Assembly (NCBI GenBank): GCA_016206285.1
Contig: JACQRW010000016.1
Coordinates: 1 to 53,069, forward strand
Source: Candidatus Sungiibacteriota bacterium
Lineage (GTDB): Bacteria > Patescibacteriota > Minisyncoccia > Sungbacterales > HO2-52-23
Reading direction: 5' to 3'
Length of the DNA stretch: 53,069 nucleotides
Positions within the stretch are counted from its first letter, which is position 1, and every line of letters starts with the position of its first letter. Below the pieces are notes generated by a model. That model was not told where the DNA came from and ran no database searches. It worked only from the letters and a program-made list of their open reading frames with translations. Both the position numbers and the translations under genes were made by a program. Of this stretch, positions 8,536 through 15,904 are shown piece after piece.

Positions 8536-10797
8536 GTTTTCTTGCGGCCATCGCTCGATCATAAGCAGTCTCTTTTTTTTCTTTCCGGCAGTCGGGAACT
8601 GCGCCCATATCTCTTCTGTCACAAACGGCATAAACGGATGAAGCAGTTTTATCAGAGTAGTATAGATTTCGAACAGAAATGCTGCTGCCCGTATGCGTTC
8701 TCCCCGATCGCCGCCCGTTAAGTGCGGTTTTGTTTCTTCTATGATTTTATCAGCAAAAGTATGCCATGTATAGTGGTAGAGCAGCTCGGCTGCGTGATGA
8801 AATTCAAACGCATCCATATGTTTGGTAACTTTTTTAACAAGTGCCGCAAGTTCAGCCAATTGTTTTTGCTGTTTGGACGAGAATTTTGCTTTGCCGGTGT
8901 CATTCTTTTCTTCAGCATGAAGCAAAATAAACCGTGCAATGTTCCAAAGTTTGTTGGTGAAATTTCGATATCCACGTATCTTGTCTTCGGAAAGCTTCAT
9001 GTCATTGCCCGGCGCCGCGCCAATGATAAGCGAAAGCCGGGTCGCATCAGCCCCGTATTTTCCAATCATATCCAGCGGGTCAATAATGTTGCCGAGCGAT
9101 TTTGACATTTTCCTCCCCTGTGCGTCGCGGATCAGGCCATGCAGGTATACTTTTTTAAACGGTATCTCGCCTATTAAACAGGTGCTCATGAGAATCATAC
9201 GCGCGACCCAGAAGAAAATGATGTCATAACCGGTTTCAAGCACGCTGGTCGGGTGGTATGTGGCAAGATCGCTTCCTTTTTTGGGTTTACCCCGAGCAGA
9301 GTCGAGGGGCCAACCAAGTGTTGAAAACGTCCAAAGCCCTGACGAGAACCATGTGTCAAGCGTATCGGGATCCTGCTCGACCGGTCCTTTACAGTGTGGA
9401 CAAGATTTTATGTCCGTTATGCTCACGATCGACTCCCCACATTTTCCTCTTTTGCTTCGTTCTTTGCAGTACCAAACCGGGATTCGGTGGCCGTACCAGA
9501 TTTGGCGGGAAATGCACCAGTCGCGCAGATTGTTGATCCAGCTGAAGTATACTTTATCAAAACGCCGCGGTATGATTTCGATCTGCTTGTTTTTCACCGC
9601 AGTTTGCATGAGGGTTTTGAGTGTCACCAGTTGCTCTTTTTTGACTCCCTTTATTTTCGAGTGCGGCATACGGAATTCACGGTTTACGCCGATAAACCAC
9701 TGCATCTTGATCTGCGGCTCGATTACTCCTCCGCCGCGGCTGTTGGTGGCAATGCGGTGGGTGTAGCCGGCGTCCGTGCGGACCAGCAGTCCTTTTTGCG
9801 TAAGTTTTTCCACGATCATAGGGCGCGCTTTTTTGATGTGGATGCCTGCAAATTCTCCGGCAATCGGCAAAAGCTTGCCGTCATAGTCAATCACCTGCTC
9901 TTTGTCGAGCTGGTGGCGTTCAGCAATGTCAAAATCAACCGCATCATGCCATGGCGTAATGGTCATAACTCCGGTGCCGAATTCCATATCAATCACCTTG
10001 TCTTTGATTATGGTTGCGGTTATTGGTCCGTTGATCCACTCGATCTCTATTTTTTGGCCGTGCGCGTATGTGGCATACCGTTTGTCATTTGGATGCATTA
10101 CCACATATTTATCGCCGAACTTGGTTTCCGGGCGCGCGGTAGCGATTACAAACGGGCCGTATTGCAAATAATAAAAAGGCACGGTTTCCTCCCGCCACTC
10201 GATCTCGTCATCGGAAACCGTGGTTTTAAGTTTCGGATCCCAGTTCACGATCCTGCTGCCGCGGTAGATCAGCTTTGCATCGTACATCTGTTTGAATGCG
10301 GTGCGAACGGCAAGGTTGCGTTTCTCATCGAGCGTGTATGCCTCGCGGCTCCAGTCGAGCGATGAGCCCATTTTCTTCACCTGATGCACAATCGTGTCAT
10401 GGCTTTCTTGTGCGAATTGCTCGACTCGTTTCAAAAAATCCGTCCGGCCAAGATCATGCCGCGTTTTCCCTTCTTTCTTGTAGAGCGTATCCTCAACTTT
10501 TGCCTGTGTTGCGATTGCTGCATGGTCCGTACCTGGGATCCAAAGCGTGCGTTTGCCTCTCATGCGTTCAAACCGCACCATGGCATCCTGCACCGCAAGC
10601 ATTTCTGCATGACCCAGGTGCAAGATCCCAGTCACGTTGGGAGGCGGCAGCACCATGGAAAACACCGGCGCGTTCTTTGCGGTTACTTTTTTACGTATGC
10701 AAACATCCGGATTAAAAAAACCGGATTGCTCCCACATCCGGTAGATGCGGTCTTCCACGTCTTTCGGATCGTATTGTGATGGCAATTCTTTTGACAT
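8524..10797 (-). CDS. valS: Valyl-tRNA synthetase, short form
   Basis: A 757-aa class I enzyme that charges tRNA-Val. HIGH is HLGH (60-63) after PPPNVTG; KMSKS is about residue 562 (GRKMSKSLGN). An editing (CP1) domain lies between them with a cysteine-rich CPHC segment. The protein ends at ERWPQENNKT, shortly after the anticodon-binding region, so the C-terminal coiled-coil tRNA-arm of standard ValRS (about 880-950 aa) is missing. A 23-bp dispersed repeat at 9289-9311 is read in frame as part of LDSARGKPKKGS (about residues 495-505), absent from typical ValRS. The leader is about 22 nt from a TATACAAT element shared with the divergent gene at 10863. Confidence 0.95.
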   Translation of the reverse strand: MSKELPSQYDPKDVEDRIYRMWEQSGFFNPDVCIRKKVTAKNAPVFSMVLPPPNVTGILHLGHAEMLAVQDAMVRFERMRGKRTLWIPGTDHAAIATQAKVEDTLYKKEGKTRHDLGRTDFLKRVEQFAQESHDTIVHQVKKMGSSLDWSREAYTLDEKRNLAVRTAFKQMYDAKLIYRGSRIVNWDPKLKTTVSDDEIEWREETVPFYYLQYGPFVIATARPETKFGDKYVVMHPNDKRYATYAHGQKIEIEWINGPITATIIKDKVIDMEFGTGVMTITPWHDAVDFDIAERHQLDKEQVIDYDGKLLPIAGEFAGIHIKKARPMIVEKLTQKGLLVRTDAGYTHRIATNSRGGGVIEPQIKMQWFIGVNREFRMPHSKIKGVKKEQLVTLKTLMQTAVKNKQIEIIPRRFDKVYFSWINNLRDWCISRQIWYGHRIPVWYCKERSKRGKCGESIVSITDIKSCPHCKGPVEQDPDTLDTWFSSGLWTFSTLGWPLDSARGKPKKGSDLATYHPTSVLETGYDIIFFWVARMILMSTCLIGEIPFKKVYLHGLIRDAQGRKMSKSLGNIIDPLDMIGKYGADATRLSLIIGAAPGNDMKLSEDKIRGYRNFTNKLWNIARFILLHAEEKNDTGKAKFSSKQQKQLAELAALVKKVTKHMDAFEFHHAAELLYHYTWHTFADKIIEETKPHLTGGDRGERIRAAAFLFEIYTTLIKLLHPFMPFVTEEIWAQFPTAGKKKKRLLMIERWPQENNKT
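9289..9311. repeat. Dispersed repeat unit inside valS
   Basis: The sequence has CCCC (9290-9293) and GGGG (9305-9308) around GAGCAGAGTCGA and can form a short hairpin. It resembles a repeat unit I know from many environmental bacterial genomes, here read through in frame in valS. Confidence 0.5.
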
Positions 10798-10801
10798 AGG
10801 T

Positions 10802-10830
10802 TTCAGAAACTGATATGGATATTGTATAAC
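10802..10830 (+). promoter_or_regulatory. Promoter of orphan ORF at 10863
   Basis: TTCAGA (10802-10807), 17-nt spacer, TATAAC (10825-10830). The expected start is near 10837, giving a leader of about 26 nt that contains the shared motif and a Shine-Dalgarno. Confidence 0.55.
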
Positions 10831-10839
10831 ATATTTTGA

Positions 10840-10857
10840 TCTTTGAGAAAAGGAGAG
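10840..10857 (+). promoter_or_regulatory. Shared leader motif and Shine-Dalgarno
   Basis: TCTTTGAGAAAAG is followed by GAG, forming an AAGGAG Shine-Dalgarno 8 nt from ATG 10863. The same 13-nt block precedes the orphan ORF at 20859. Confidence 0.6.
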
Positions 10858-10862
10858 CTAAC

Positions 10863-11183
10863 ATGCCAACTTCGGGAATTCATATAAGAGAAGTGACAGT
10901 GAATTATGATGACCTCGATCTTATAATTTGTGCTCACGATGGTCTTGGGCAAATGGTTGCTTTTCTTGATTTTGAAAAGATTACGGCAATTATGACAGGT
11001 GTGGAAACCAAATTAGTTTTTTCTTTGGGAAGCGAACATTATATTGCTCCCATAGATCACGACATATTTAGTACACTTTCCATCTATTATGACATGCTGG
11101 TAAAGACTGTGACATCCAGAGTGGACAAAAAGAACTCCATGTCTGTTGATATCCAAGATTTCTCCCCCGATTTTTCAAGTTAA
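10863..11183 (+). CDS. Orphan hypothetical protein, 106 aa
   Basis: I do not recognise this 106-aa soluble, acidic protein (starts MPTSGIHIRE). No membrane segment, signal peptide or metal motif is visible. It looks like a mixed alpha/beta domain with alternating strands (VTVNYDDLDLIIC, TKLVFSLGS) and a tyrosine-rich helix. The start is well supported: a strong AAGGAG lies 8 nt upstream, in contrast with most genes here. It has its own promoter, is divergent from valS, and its end overlaps the convergent tsaD by 9 nt. The transcription-unit design mirrors that of the orphan ORF at 20859, though the two proteins are not obviously similar. Confidence 0.65.
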   Translation: MPTSGIHIREVTVNYDDLDLIICAHDGLGQMVAFLDFEKITAIMTGVETKLVFSLGSEHYIAPIDHDIFSTLSIYYDMLVKTVTSRVDKKNSMSVDIQDFSPDFSS

Positions 11184-12356
11184 GTTTAGATTTGCATCGG
11201 CTTGGACTGCGGTCCAGGCTTTTTTCTTCCCGCAAAAATATGCCGCCAAAGCGATCATAAGGCCGTTGTCTCCGGTCAGGGAAAGTTCGGGGGTGATGAA
11301 CGAAACTTTTGGCAATTGCCCGGCGAGTTCTGCAGCCAGCCGTTCGCGTAATGCCGCATTGGCCGCCACTCCCCCGCCGAGCGTGACAGTTTTTACTTTG
11401 CATTCTTTTGCGGCGCGGATAGTTTTTGTCACGAGTACGTCTGTGACTGCATTCTGAAATTCTCTTGCAATCGCTGGGCACAGCTTCTTTATTGAATGTG
11501 TTTTCTCGATGCTGCGTATAAAATACAGCACGGCGGTTTTTAGTCCGGAGAAAGAGAAATCGTAGTTTTTTGAATTGATGACCGGGCGCGGGAATTTTAT
11601 TGGATCCGCCTTTGGCGGAGAAAATTCCATTTCTGCAGCGGCGGAAATGGCAGGTCCGCCAGGATAGCCGAATCCCAGCATTCTTGCCACCTTATCAAAC
11701 GCCTCTCCTGCGGCATCATCAAGAGTCGAGCCAATGATCCGAAAGTCGCCATGTTTTTTTATAAGTACCAGTTCAGTGTGCGCTCCGCTTACCAGCAGCG
11801 CCAGTACAGGGAAAGCTATTTTTTTGTATTCCGTTTTCATTTTCAGACCCCTCTTTTTTGTTTCAATAAGCGCCGAGTAAAAGTGTCCGGCCATGTGGTT
11901 TACGGGAATGAGCGGCTTGTTCCAGAGACAGCTTAATGCTTTTGCAAAATTCACTCCCACCCACAACGCTGGAGCAAGCCCGGGGCCGTAGGTGACCGCG
12001 ATCGCATCAATGTCAGGTGCCTCGATTTTTATCCCTTCCCTTTTAAACCACGTTGAGATATCGGATTCCCGCTCAAGAATTTTTTCTACTGTTTGGAATT
12101 TTGAGTTTGGGATTTGTTTAGAAATTCGCAACAACCCGCTTTCCCGCAGAGTTCTTTTTAAGATAAGCGGCAGGTTACGCTCATGCTCTCGTCGTGCCAG
12201 ATTCGGTACTACGCCTCCGAATTTAGTATGAATTTTTACCTGCGAGGATACGATATGCGAAAGCACGCGAAATTGCGGATCGCGTTTTGATCCGTTTATT
12301 TCAAGAATTGCCACCGCGGTCTCGTCGCAGCTTGTCTCAATCGCAAGGATTTTCAT
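11175..12356 (-). CDS. tsaD: tRNA N6-threonylcarbamoyladenosine transferase TsaD with two insertions
   Basis: A 393-aa ASKHA-fold enzyme that transfers threonylcarbamoyl to A37 of ANN-decoding tRNAs, working with TsaB/TsaE. Landmarks: AIETSCDETAVA (5-16), VPNLARREH (50-58), YGPGLAPAL (123-131), metal ligands in NHMAGH (153-158), VSGAHTEL and GGGVAANAALR. Usual length is about 335-345; the excess is explained by an inserted stretch at about residues 76-112 (QIPNSKFQ...) and another at about 243-253 encoded by a palindrome. Neither touches the catalytic motifs. A TAGTAT box ends 6 nt before the ATG, suggesting a leaderless mRNA. Confidence 0.95.
   Translation of the reverse strand: MKILAIETSCDETAVAILEINGSKRDPQFRVLSHIVSSQVKIHTKFGGVVPNLARREHERNLPLILKRTLRESGLLRISKQIPNSKFQTVEKILERESDISTWFKREGIKIEAPDIDAIAVTYGPGLAPALWVGVNFAKALSCLWNKPLIPVNHMAGHFYSALIETKKRGLKMKTEYKKIAFPVLALLVSGAHTELVLIKKHGDFRIIGSTLDDAAGEAFDKVARMLGFGYPGGPAISAAAEMEFSPPKADPIKFPRPVINSKNYDFSFSGLKTAVLYFIRSIEKTHSIKKLCPAIAREFQNAVTDVLVTKTIRAAKECKVKTVTLGGGVAANAALRERLAAELAGQLPKVSFITPELSLTGDNGLMIALAAYFCGKKKAWTAVQADANLNLT
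11591..11628. repeat. Palindromic element inside tsaD
   Basis: Inner arms TCCGCC (11605-11610) and GGCGGA (11614-11619) with a 3-nt loop are nested in outer arms GGAATTTT (11591-11598) and AAAATTCC (11621-11628). It is read in frame and encodes part of EFSPPKADP, extra to normal TsaD. Confidence 0.75.
12092..12126. repeat. AT-rich repeat-like insert inside tsaD
   Basis: A stretch with tandem-like units GGAATTTTG and GGGATTTG encodes the QIPNSKFQ part of a ~37-residue insertion. The sequence resembles AATTCCAAA/AAATCCCAAA dispersed repeats I know from other uncultured-bacterium genomes. Confidence 0.45.
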
Positions 12357-12405
12357 CTCGCGATACTATCACAAAGTGCTTAAGAAAAAAAGTGTCTTGC
12401 GCCGA

Positions 12406-12443
12406 AGTATACAAACTCATACGATCGTGAGTAAATGTATACT
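12406..12443. repeat. Hairpin between folA and tsaD
   Basis: AGTATAC (12406-12412) pairs with GTATACT (12437-12443), with an inner CTCA/TGAG pairing and an ACGATCGT apex. It lies at the 3' end of folA and is followed on the minus strand by a T run (about 12384-12391), so it may be the operon terminator. Confidence 0.5.
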
Positions 12444-12927
12444 ATTGTTTTTCAAGAGTAATAAAAGTATATGTATACTTGTTTTTCTCATCCGGTTCGC
12501 GGGCTTCACGGCTTATTTCATGCCATTCATTCGGATTCCATTTGGGAAAATAGACATCGCCGTCAATTTCGGTATCAATCATGGTCAGATACATTTTGTG
12601 GGCGAGGGGAAGAAATTGTGCAAAAATATTTGCCCCGCCGATGATCATAACTTCGTCGTGTCCTTGTGTTGCGGCTAATGCCGCCTCAATGGAGTGAACA
12701 ATCACGCATCCTTCAGCGCGAAACTCTTTGTCGTGCGTCATCACGATATTGATGCGATTTGGCAGTGCTTTGCCGATGGACGCATACGTCGCGCTGCCCA
12801 TAATGATCGGCTTGCCTGTGGTCAGCTCCTTAAAATGCCGCAAATCCGCAGGCAAATACCATGGAAGCGCTCCTTTCTTCCCAATAACCCTATTTTTATC
12901 CATTGCGGCGATAAGGGAGATGGTCAT
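12442..12927 (-). CDS. folA: Dihydrofolate reductase
   Basis: A 161-aa DHFR that regenerates tetrahydrofolate with NADPH, directly needed because ThyA consumes methylene-THF. Seen: MTISLIAAMDKNRVIGKKG, the LPWYLPADL segment with the catalytic acid (D28), GKPIIMGSATY (NADPH site) and MIIGGANIFAQ (the GG pair of the cofactor fold). Length is standard. It starts within the stop of the deoxyribosyltransferase-like gene (ATGA overlap), implying translational coupling, and is the last gene of the thymidylate operon. Confidence 0.96.
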   Translation of the reverse strand: MTISLIAAMDKNRVIGKKGALPWYLPADLRHFKELTTGKPIIMGSATYASIGKALPNRINIVMTHDKEFRAEGCVIVHSIEAALAATQGHDEVMIIGGANIFAQFLPLAHKMYLTMIDTEIDGDVYFPKWNPNEWHEISREAREPDEKNKYTYTFITLEKQ

Positions 12928-13292
12928 ATGTTACTATTTGCCAATGCCTCGCTTAGTTTTTTGACCATATCCGAGGCATTATCATACATGATGAACTCCG
13001 CCGAAACCGCTTTCAATGAAGAAGACGGGTGAGAATCTTTTTTATGCAGACAGATAGTCGGCTTCCCAAAAGAGTTTGCCCAGCCGAGTTCGATGCCAAC
13101 TCCGGTTGATGGAAATGAGACTTCGGCGATCACTACGTCGCACGTCCTTATTTCGTCTTTGGTGGATCTGAATGAGTTATTTTCATGAGGGAATATAAAG
13201 GTATGCAAAGAAAACAAATCAGATTTTTTGATCGGTTCATAAAGTTCTGTGCGGTATTCGAATTCACGAGAATGCGAAATAAAAATGTTCAT
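12924..13292 (-). CDS. Nucleoside 2-deoxyribosyltransferase-like protein
   Basis: A 122-aa protein starting MNIFISHS, with CDVVIAEVSFPSTGVGIELGWA (51-72). The spacing of D52, E57 and E68 and the GIELGWA segment resemble the nucleoside deoxyribosyltransferase superfamily, where the glutamate in ELGxA is the nucleophile. Such enzymes swap or hydrolyse bases of deoxynucleosides or nucleotides. Placement between thyA (7-nt gap) and folA (ATGA overlap) supports a pyrimidine-salvage or pool-cleaning role. It is shorter than many family members, and exact substrate and hydrolase-versus-transferase activity cannot be read. A TIR-like reading of FISHS is less likely given the rest. Confidence 0.7.
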   Translation of the reverse strand: MNIFISHSREFEYRTELYEPIKKSDLFSLHTFIFPHENNSFRSTKDEIRTCDVVIAEVSFPSTGVGIELGWANSFGKPTICLHKKDSHPSSSLKAVSAEFIMYDNASDMVKKLSEALANSNI

Positions 13293-13299
13293 AGTATGG

Positions 13300-14121
13300 T
13301 CAAACCGCCATCTGAGCTTTGATAGTCGGATGTGATTGGTAGTTTATAAGCTTGATGTCGTCCATGGTGAACTGTTCGATGTCTTTTATTTCGGAGTTAA
13401 GCCAGAGCTGGGGCAAGGGATACGGTGTGCGGGTAAGCTGTTCGCGGACTTGCTCAAAATGGTTTTGATAGATGTGGGTATCGCCCAGAATATGCACGAA
13501 CTCACCCGGTTTGAGTCCGGTAACCTGTGCGACCATATGCAAGAGCAGCGAATACGAGGCGATATTAAACGGTACGCCAAGAAACATATCGCAGGAGCGC
13601 TGATACATAGAGAGCGACAGTTTTCCGTCAGCAACAAAGAACTGGAAAAACATATGGCAGGGCGGAAGCGCCATCTGGTCCAATTCGCCCGGATTCCATG
13701 CGGATACGATGATGCGGCGGTCATTAGGATTCTTCTTGATTTGTGCGATTGCGTTTTTGAGCTGGTCAACAGTTTTATTATCGGGTGTCTGCCACGATCT
13801 CCACTGCACGCCGTAGACGCGGCCAAGATCGCCGTCAAATCGCGCTTTAGGCTTCCAGTAATCCGCTTCGGCGTTGGCATCCCAGATGCGGCAACCCAAT
13901 TTTTGAAGGTCTTTGACATCCGATGAGCCGCTGATAAACCAGAGAAGCTCGGCTTTGACCGCGTTGAATGCAAGTTTTTTGGTGGTCATGGCTGGAAAGC
14001 CGTCGGCCATGTTAAAGCGCATAGTCTGGCCGAATATATTACGGGTGTCTATGCCTGTGCGGTTCGGTTTATGCGTGCCGTTCTCCAGTGTATGGCGAAG
14101 AAGATTAAGATATTGCTTCAT
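13300..14121 (-). CDS. thyA: Thymidylate synthase (ThyA type)
   Basis: A 273-aa folate-dependent thymidylate synthase making dTMP from dUMP. The nucleophile is C155 in PPCHMFFQF. Also seen: RTGIDTRNIFG (21-31), GDLGRVYGVQWRSW, RRIIVSAWNP (135-144) for phosphate binding, QRSCDMFLGVPFNIASY and the C-terminal HPTIKAQMAV ending in the usual -AV. Length is close to the 264 of E. coli. It sits 4 nt after tmk and 7 nt before the deoxyribosyltransferase-like gene, so substrate formation, methylation, folate recycling and phosphorylation are encoded together. Confidence 0.97.
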   Translation of the reverse strand: MKQYLNLLRHTLENGTHKPNRTGIDTRNIFGQTMRFNMADGFPAMTTKKLAFNAVKAELLWFISGSSDVKDLQKLGCRIWDANAEADYWKPKARFDGDLGRVYGVQWRSWQTPDNKTVDQLKNAIAQIKKNPNDRRIIVSAWNPGELDQMALPPCHMFFQFFVADGKLSLSMYQRSCDMFLGVPFNIASYSLLLHMVAQVTGLKPGEFVHILGDTHIYQNHFEQVREQLTRTPYPLPQLWLNSEIKDIEQFTMDDIKLINYQSHPTIKAQMAV

Positions 14122-14125
14122 GCTC

Positions 14126-14833
14126 TTAACTTAAAATTTTTTCCAAGTTGTTCCAAATCTTTTCGTGGATTGTCTCCGGCGGGAGCAGGCGGCCGTGCTC
14201 AATGCACTCGATAATGCGGTGGTCTTTAGGATGCGTTTTGGCGAGCCAGAGATACGACTGCTCGGCATTTTTAAGATGTGTAATATCCCGTTCATGTGCG
14301 TCATGCGTACCTTTTTTCAGATATGCGCGTTTTGTTTTGCGGCCGACTAATTTTTGACTTATGGCTGCGGGGATATGCAAGATGATAACCAAATCAGGTT
14401 TTGGTATTTCCATGATATGATACTCCATATCGTAGAGCCAAGCGAGAAATTTATTCCGTTCGGACTCTTTCCGGATCTTGCCTCCCTGATGTCCGGCGTT
14501 CGAATCAACATAGCGGTCGAGCAGTACGGTCTTTCCGCGTGCAAGCCATGCGCGGATTTTTGTTGCCGCGTCAAACCGGTCAATGGCGTAGAGCAATGAG
14601 GCGGCATAGGGGCTCACATCTTCTGGTTTTGAACCATACTTTCCGTTCAGATACTCTTCAATAGGTCCTGCTGATTTTTGGCCGTATTGGGGAAACGCCA
14701 GAGTGGCAATCGGGATTTTCTCTTTAGCAAACCGCGTTGCCAACAGCTTCAGCTGCGTGCCCTTTCCGCTTCCATCCGTGCCCTCAAGGACTATGAGCTT
14801 GCCTTTCTTTGCTCTCTTCTTATGTAATACCAT
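14126..14833 (-). CDS. tmk: Thymidylate kinase
   Basis: A 235-aa P-loop kinase phosphorylating dTMP to dTDP. The P-loop is GTDGSGKGTQ (18-27), DRYVDSN (106-112) is the DRY segment, and there is a lid-like basic region (RKTKRAYLKKG). The enzyme is longer than the ~210 aa of E. coli Tmk and carries a basic N-terminal extension (MVLHKKRAKKGK). Its start overlaps the end of the upstream P-loop kinase gene by 14 nt, and thyA begins 4 nt after its stop. Confidence 0.93.
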   Translation of the reverse strand: MVLHKKRAKKGKLIVLEGTDGSGKGTQLKLLATRFAKEKIPIATLAFPQYGQKSAGPIEEYLNGKYGSKPEDVSPYAASLLYAIDRFDAATKIRAWLARGKTVLLDRYVDSNAGHQGGKIRKESERNKFLAWLYDMEYHIMEIPKPDLVIILHIPAAISQKLVGRKTKRAYLKKGTHDAHERDITHLKNAEQSYLWLAKTHPKDHRIIECIEHGRLLPPETIHEKIWNNLEKILS

Positions 14834-15392
14834 GGTCTTGTAAAAACTCCTTTATTGCCATCTCAAACTTCTCAACAGTTCCGTTGTTCTCGATCCGCGC
14901 ATCCGCCATAGTTTCGCCGATCGAGCGTATTGTCCGGTTGGATGGGAGCTCATCCTGATACACGAACTGTTCAAATGTCATATCATGTTCGTCGGTCTTC
15001 TCGGCGTGTTCTTTGCGCCGCTGAAAACGGATTTCGGGTTTTGCGGAAATAAATACGACAGTGCCTGCCATGTCTTTGATCGGCTGCACTTCTTCAGGTT
15101 TGCGCAGGCCGTCTAAAATAATCACGTCCGCATCGGCTCTTTGCAGTTCTTTTTTTAATGGAATATTCAGAATACCGTCATCATTAAATGCGCCGCGCAG
15201 CGCAGTAGCCACGATATCCATATTCTCGCGAGATTCCTCCTTGCACAGCACGTCTAATATTTGTTTCCAAAAGTCTGATGATCGGATCATCTGAACGCGT
15301 CTTGATGGCAGCAGTTTTTTCAGAATCTCTACAAAAAGACCTTTTCCTGCTCCTTTTTCCGCTACGGTTGCGATGTATATTTTCTGATCCAT
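14820..15392 (-). CDS. P-loop nucleoside/CoA-kinase-like protein
   Basis: A 190-aa P-loop protein: VAEKGAGKGLF (10-20) is an adenylate-kinase-like loop, VIILDGLRKPEEV resembles Walker B plus an R-containing switch, and the middle has an RRKEH lid-like stretch. The overall pattern fits the AAA_18 / dephospho-CoA-kinase-like group of small nucleotide kinases. As first gene of the thymidylate operon (14-nt overlap with tmk) it probably acts on a nucleotide or deoxynucleotide, but the substrate is inference. A TATAGT box ends 7 nt before the ATG. Confidence 0.65.
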   Translation of the reverse strand: MDQKIYIATVAEKGAGKGLFVEILKKLLPSRRVQMIRSSDFWKQILDVLCKEESRENMDIVATALRGAFNDDGILNIPLKKELQRADADVIILDGLRKPEEVQPIKDMAGTVVFISAKPEIRFQRRKEHAEKTDEHDMTFEQFVYQDELPSNRTIRSIGETMADARIENNGTVEKFEMAIKEFLQDHGIT

Positions 15393-15399
15393 TACTGTT

Positions 15400-15405
15400 A
15401 CTATA
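15400..15405 (-). promoter_or_regulatory. -10 box of the thymidylate operon
   Basis: TATAGT on the minus strand ends exactly 7 nt before ATG 15392, predicting transcription from the start codon. Confidence 0.6.
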
Positions 15406-15424
15406 CTCTATCAGTACAAAAAGA

Positions 15425-15448
15425 AAAGATGCCCGATTGGGCATCTTT
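15425..15448 (-). terminator. Terminator after rplK
   Basis: A perfect 10-bp stem AAAGATGCCC (15425-15434) / GGGCATCTTT (15439-15448) with loop GATT ends the secE-nusG-rplK operon and insulates the thymidylate operon. Confidence 0.85.
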
Positions 15449-15476
15449 ATGGGGTAAATTTGTACAAAAGGAGTTA

Positions 15477-15902
15477 TTACTTTTTTACCTCGATGCCCAT
15501 GGACCGGGCGGTGCCGCGGATGATCTGTTCGGCGGCATCTACGCTGTTGGCGTTGAGGTCTTCCATTTTGCGTTCGGCGATTTTACGCACGTCCTCGGCG
15601 CTGATGACCCCGACTTTCTTTTTGTTTGGCACACCCGATCCTTTTTCGGCTCCGGCTGCTTTGCGGAGCATGTCGGACGCAGGCGGGGTTTTAAGTTTGA
15701 ACTCAAAGCTCCGGTCCTCGAAGATCGTGATGAAAACGGGTACGATTTCCCCGGACATGGAGCCGGTGGCTTCATTGTAGCGCTTCACAAAATCTCCGAT
15801 GTTGATGCCGTGCGGACCGAGCGCGGTGCCGACCGGCGGGGCTGCGGTTGCCTTGCCTGCCGGAAGCTGAATGGTAAGTGTAGTTTTGATAGGTTTTGCC
15901 AT
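15477..15902 (-). CDS. rplK: Ribosomal protein uL11
   Basis: A 141-aa large-subunit stalk-base protein binding the GTPase centre of 23S rRNA. It carries the signature [20 protein letters not shown] and [15 protein letters not shown] and the C-terminal [12 protein letters not shown]. It starts 3 nt after nusG, with no Shine-Dalgarno. The usual partner rplA (uL1) does not follow; a strong terminator does. Confidence 0.98.
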   Translation of the reverse strand: MAKPIKTTLTIQLPAGKATAAPPVGTALGPHGINIGDFVKRYNEATGSMSGEIVPVFITIFEDRSFEFKLKTPPASDMLRKAAGAEKGSGVPNKKKVGVISAEDVRKIAERKMEDLNANSVDAAEQIIRGTARSMGIEVKK

Positions 15903-15904
15903 AG

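Noticed and set aside
9394-10365. 323-aa plus-strand ORF
   Set aside because: It lies antisense to valS, has no recognisable domain and no promoter or ribosome site; a shadow of biased codon use.
12924-13292. TIR-domain defence protein (FISHS start)
   Set aside because: The DVVIAEV and GIELGWA motifs and its place in a thymidylate operon fit the deoxyribosyltransferase superfamily better.
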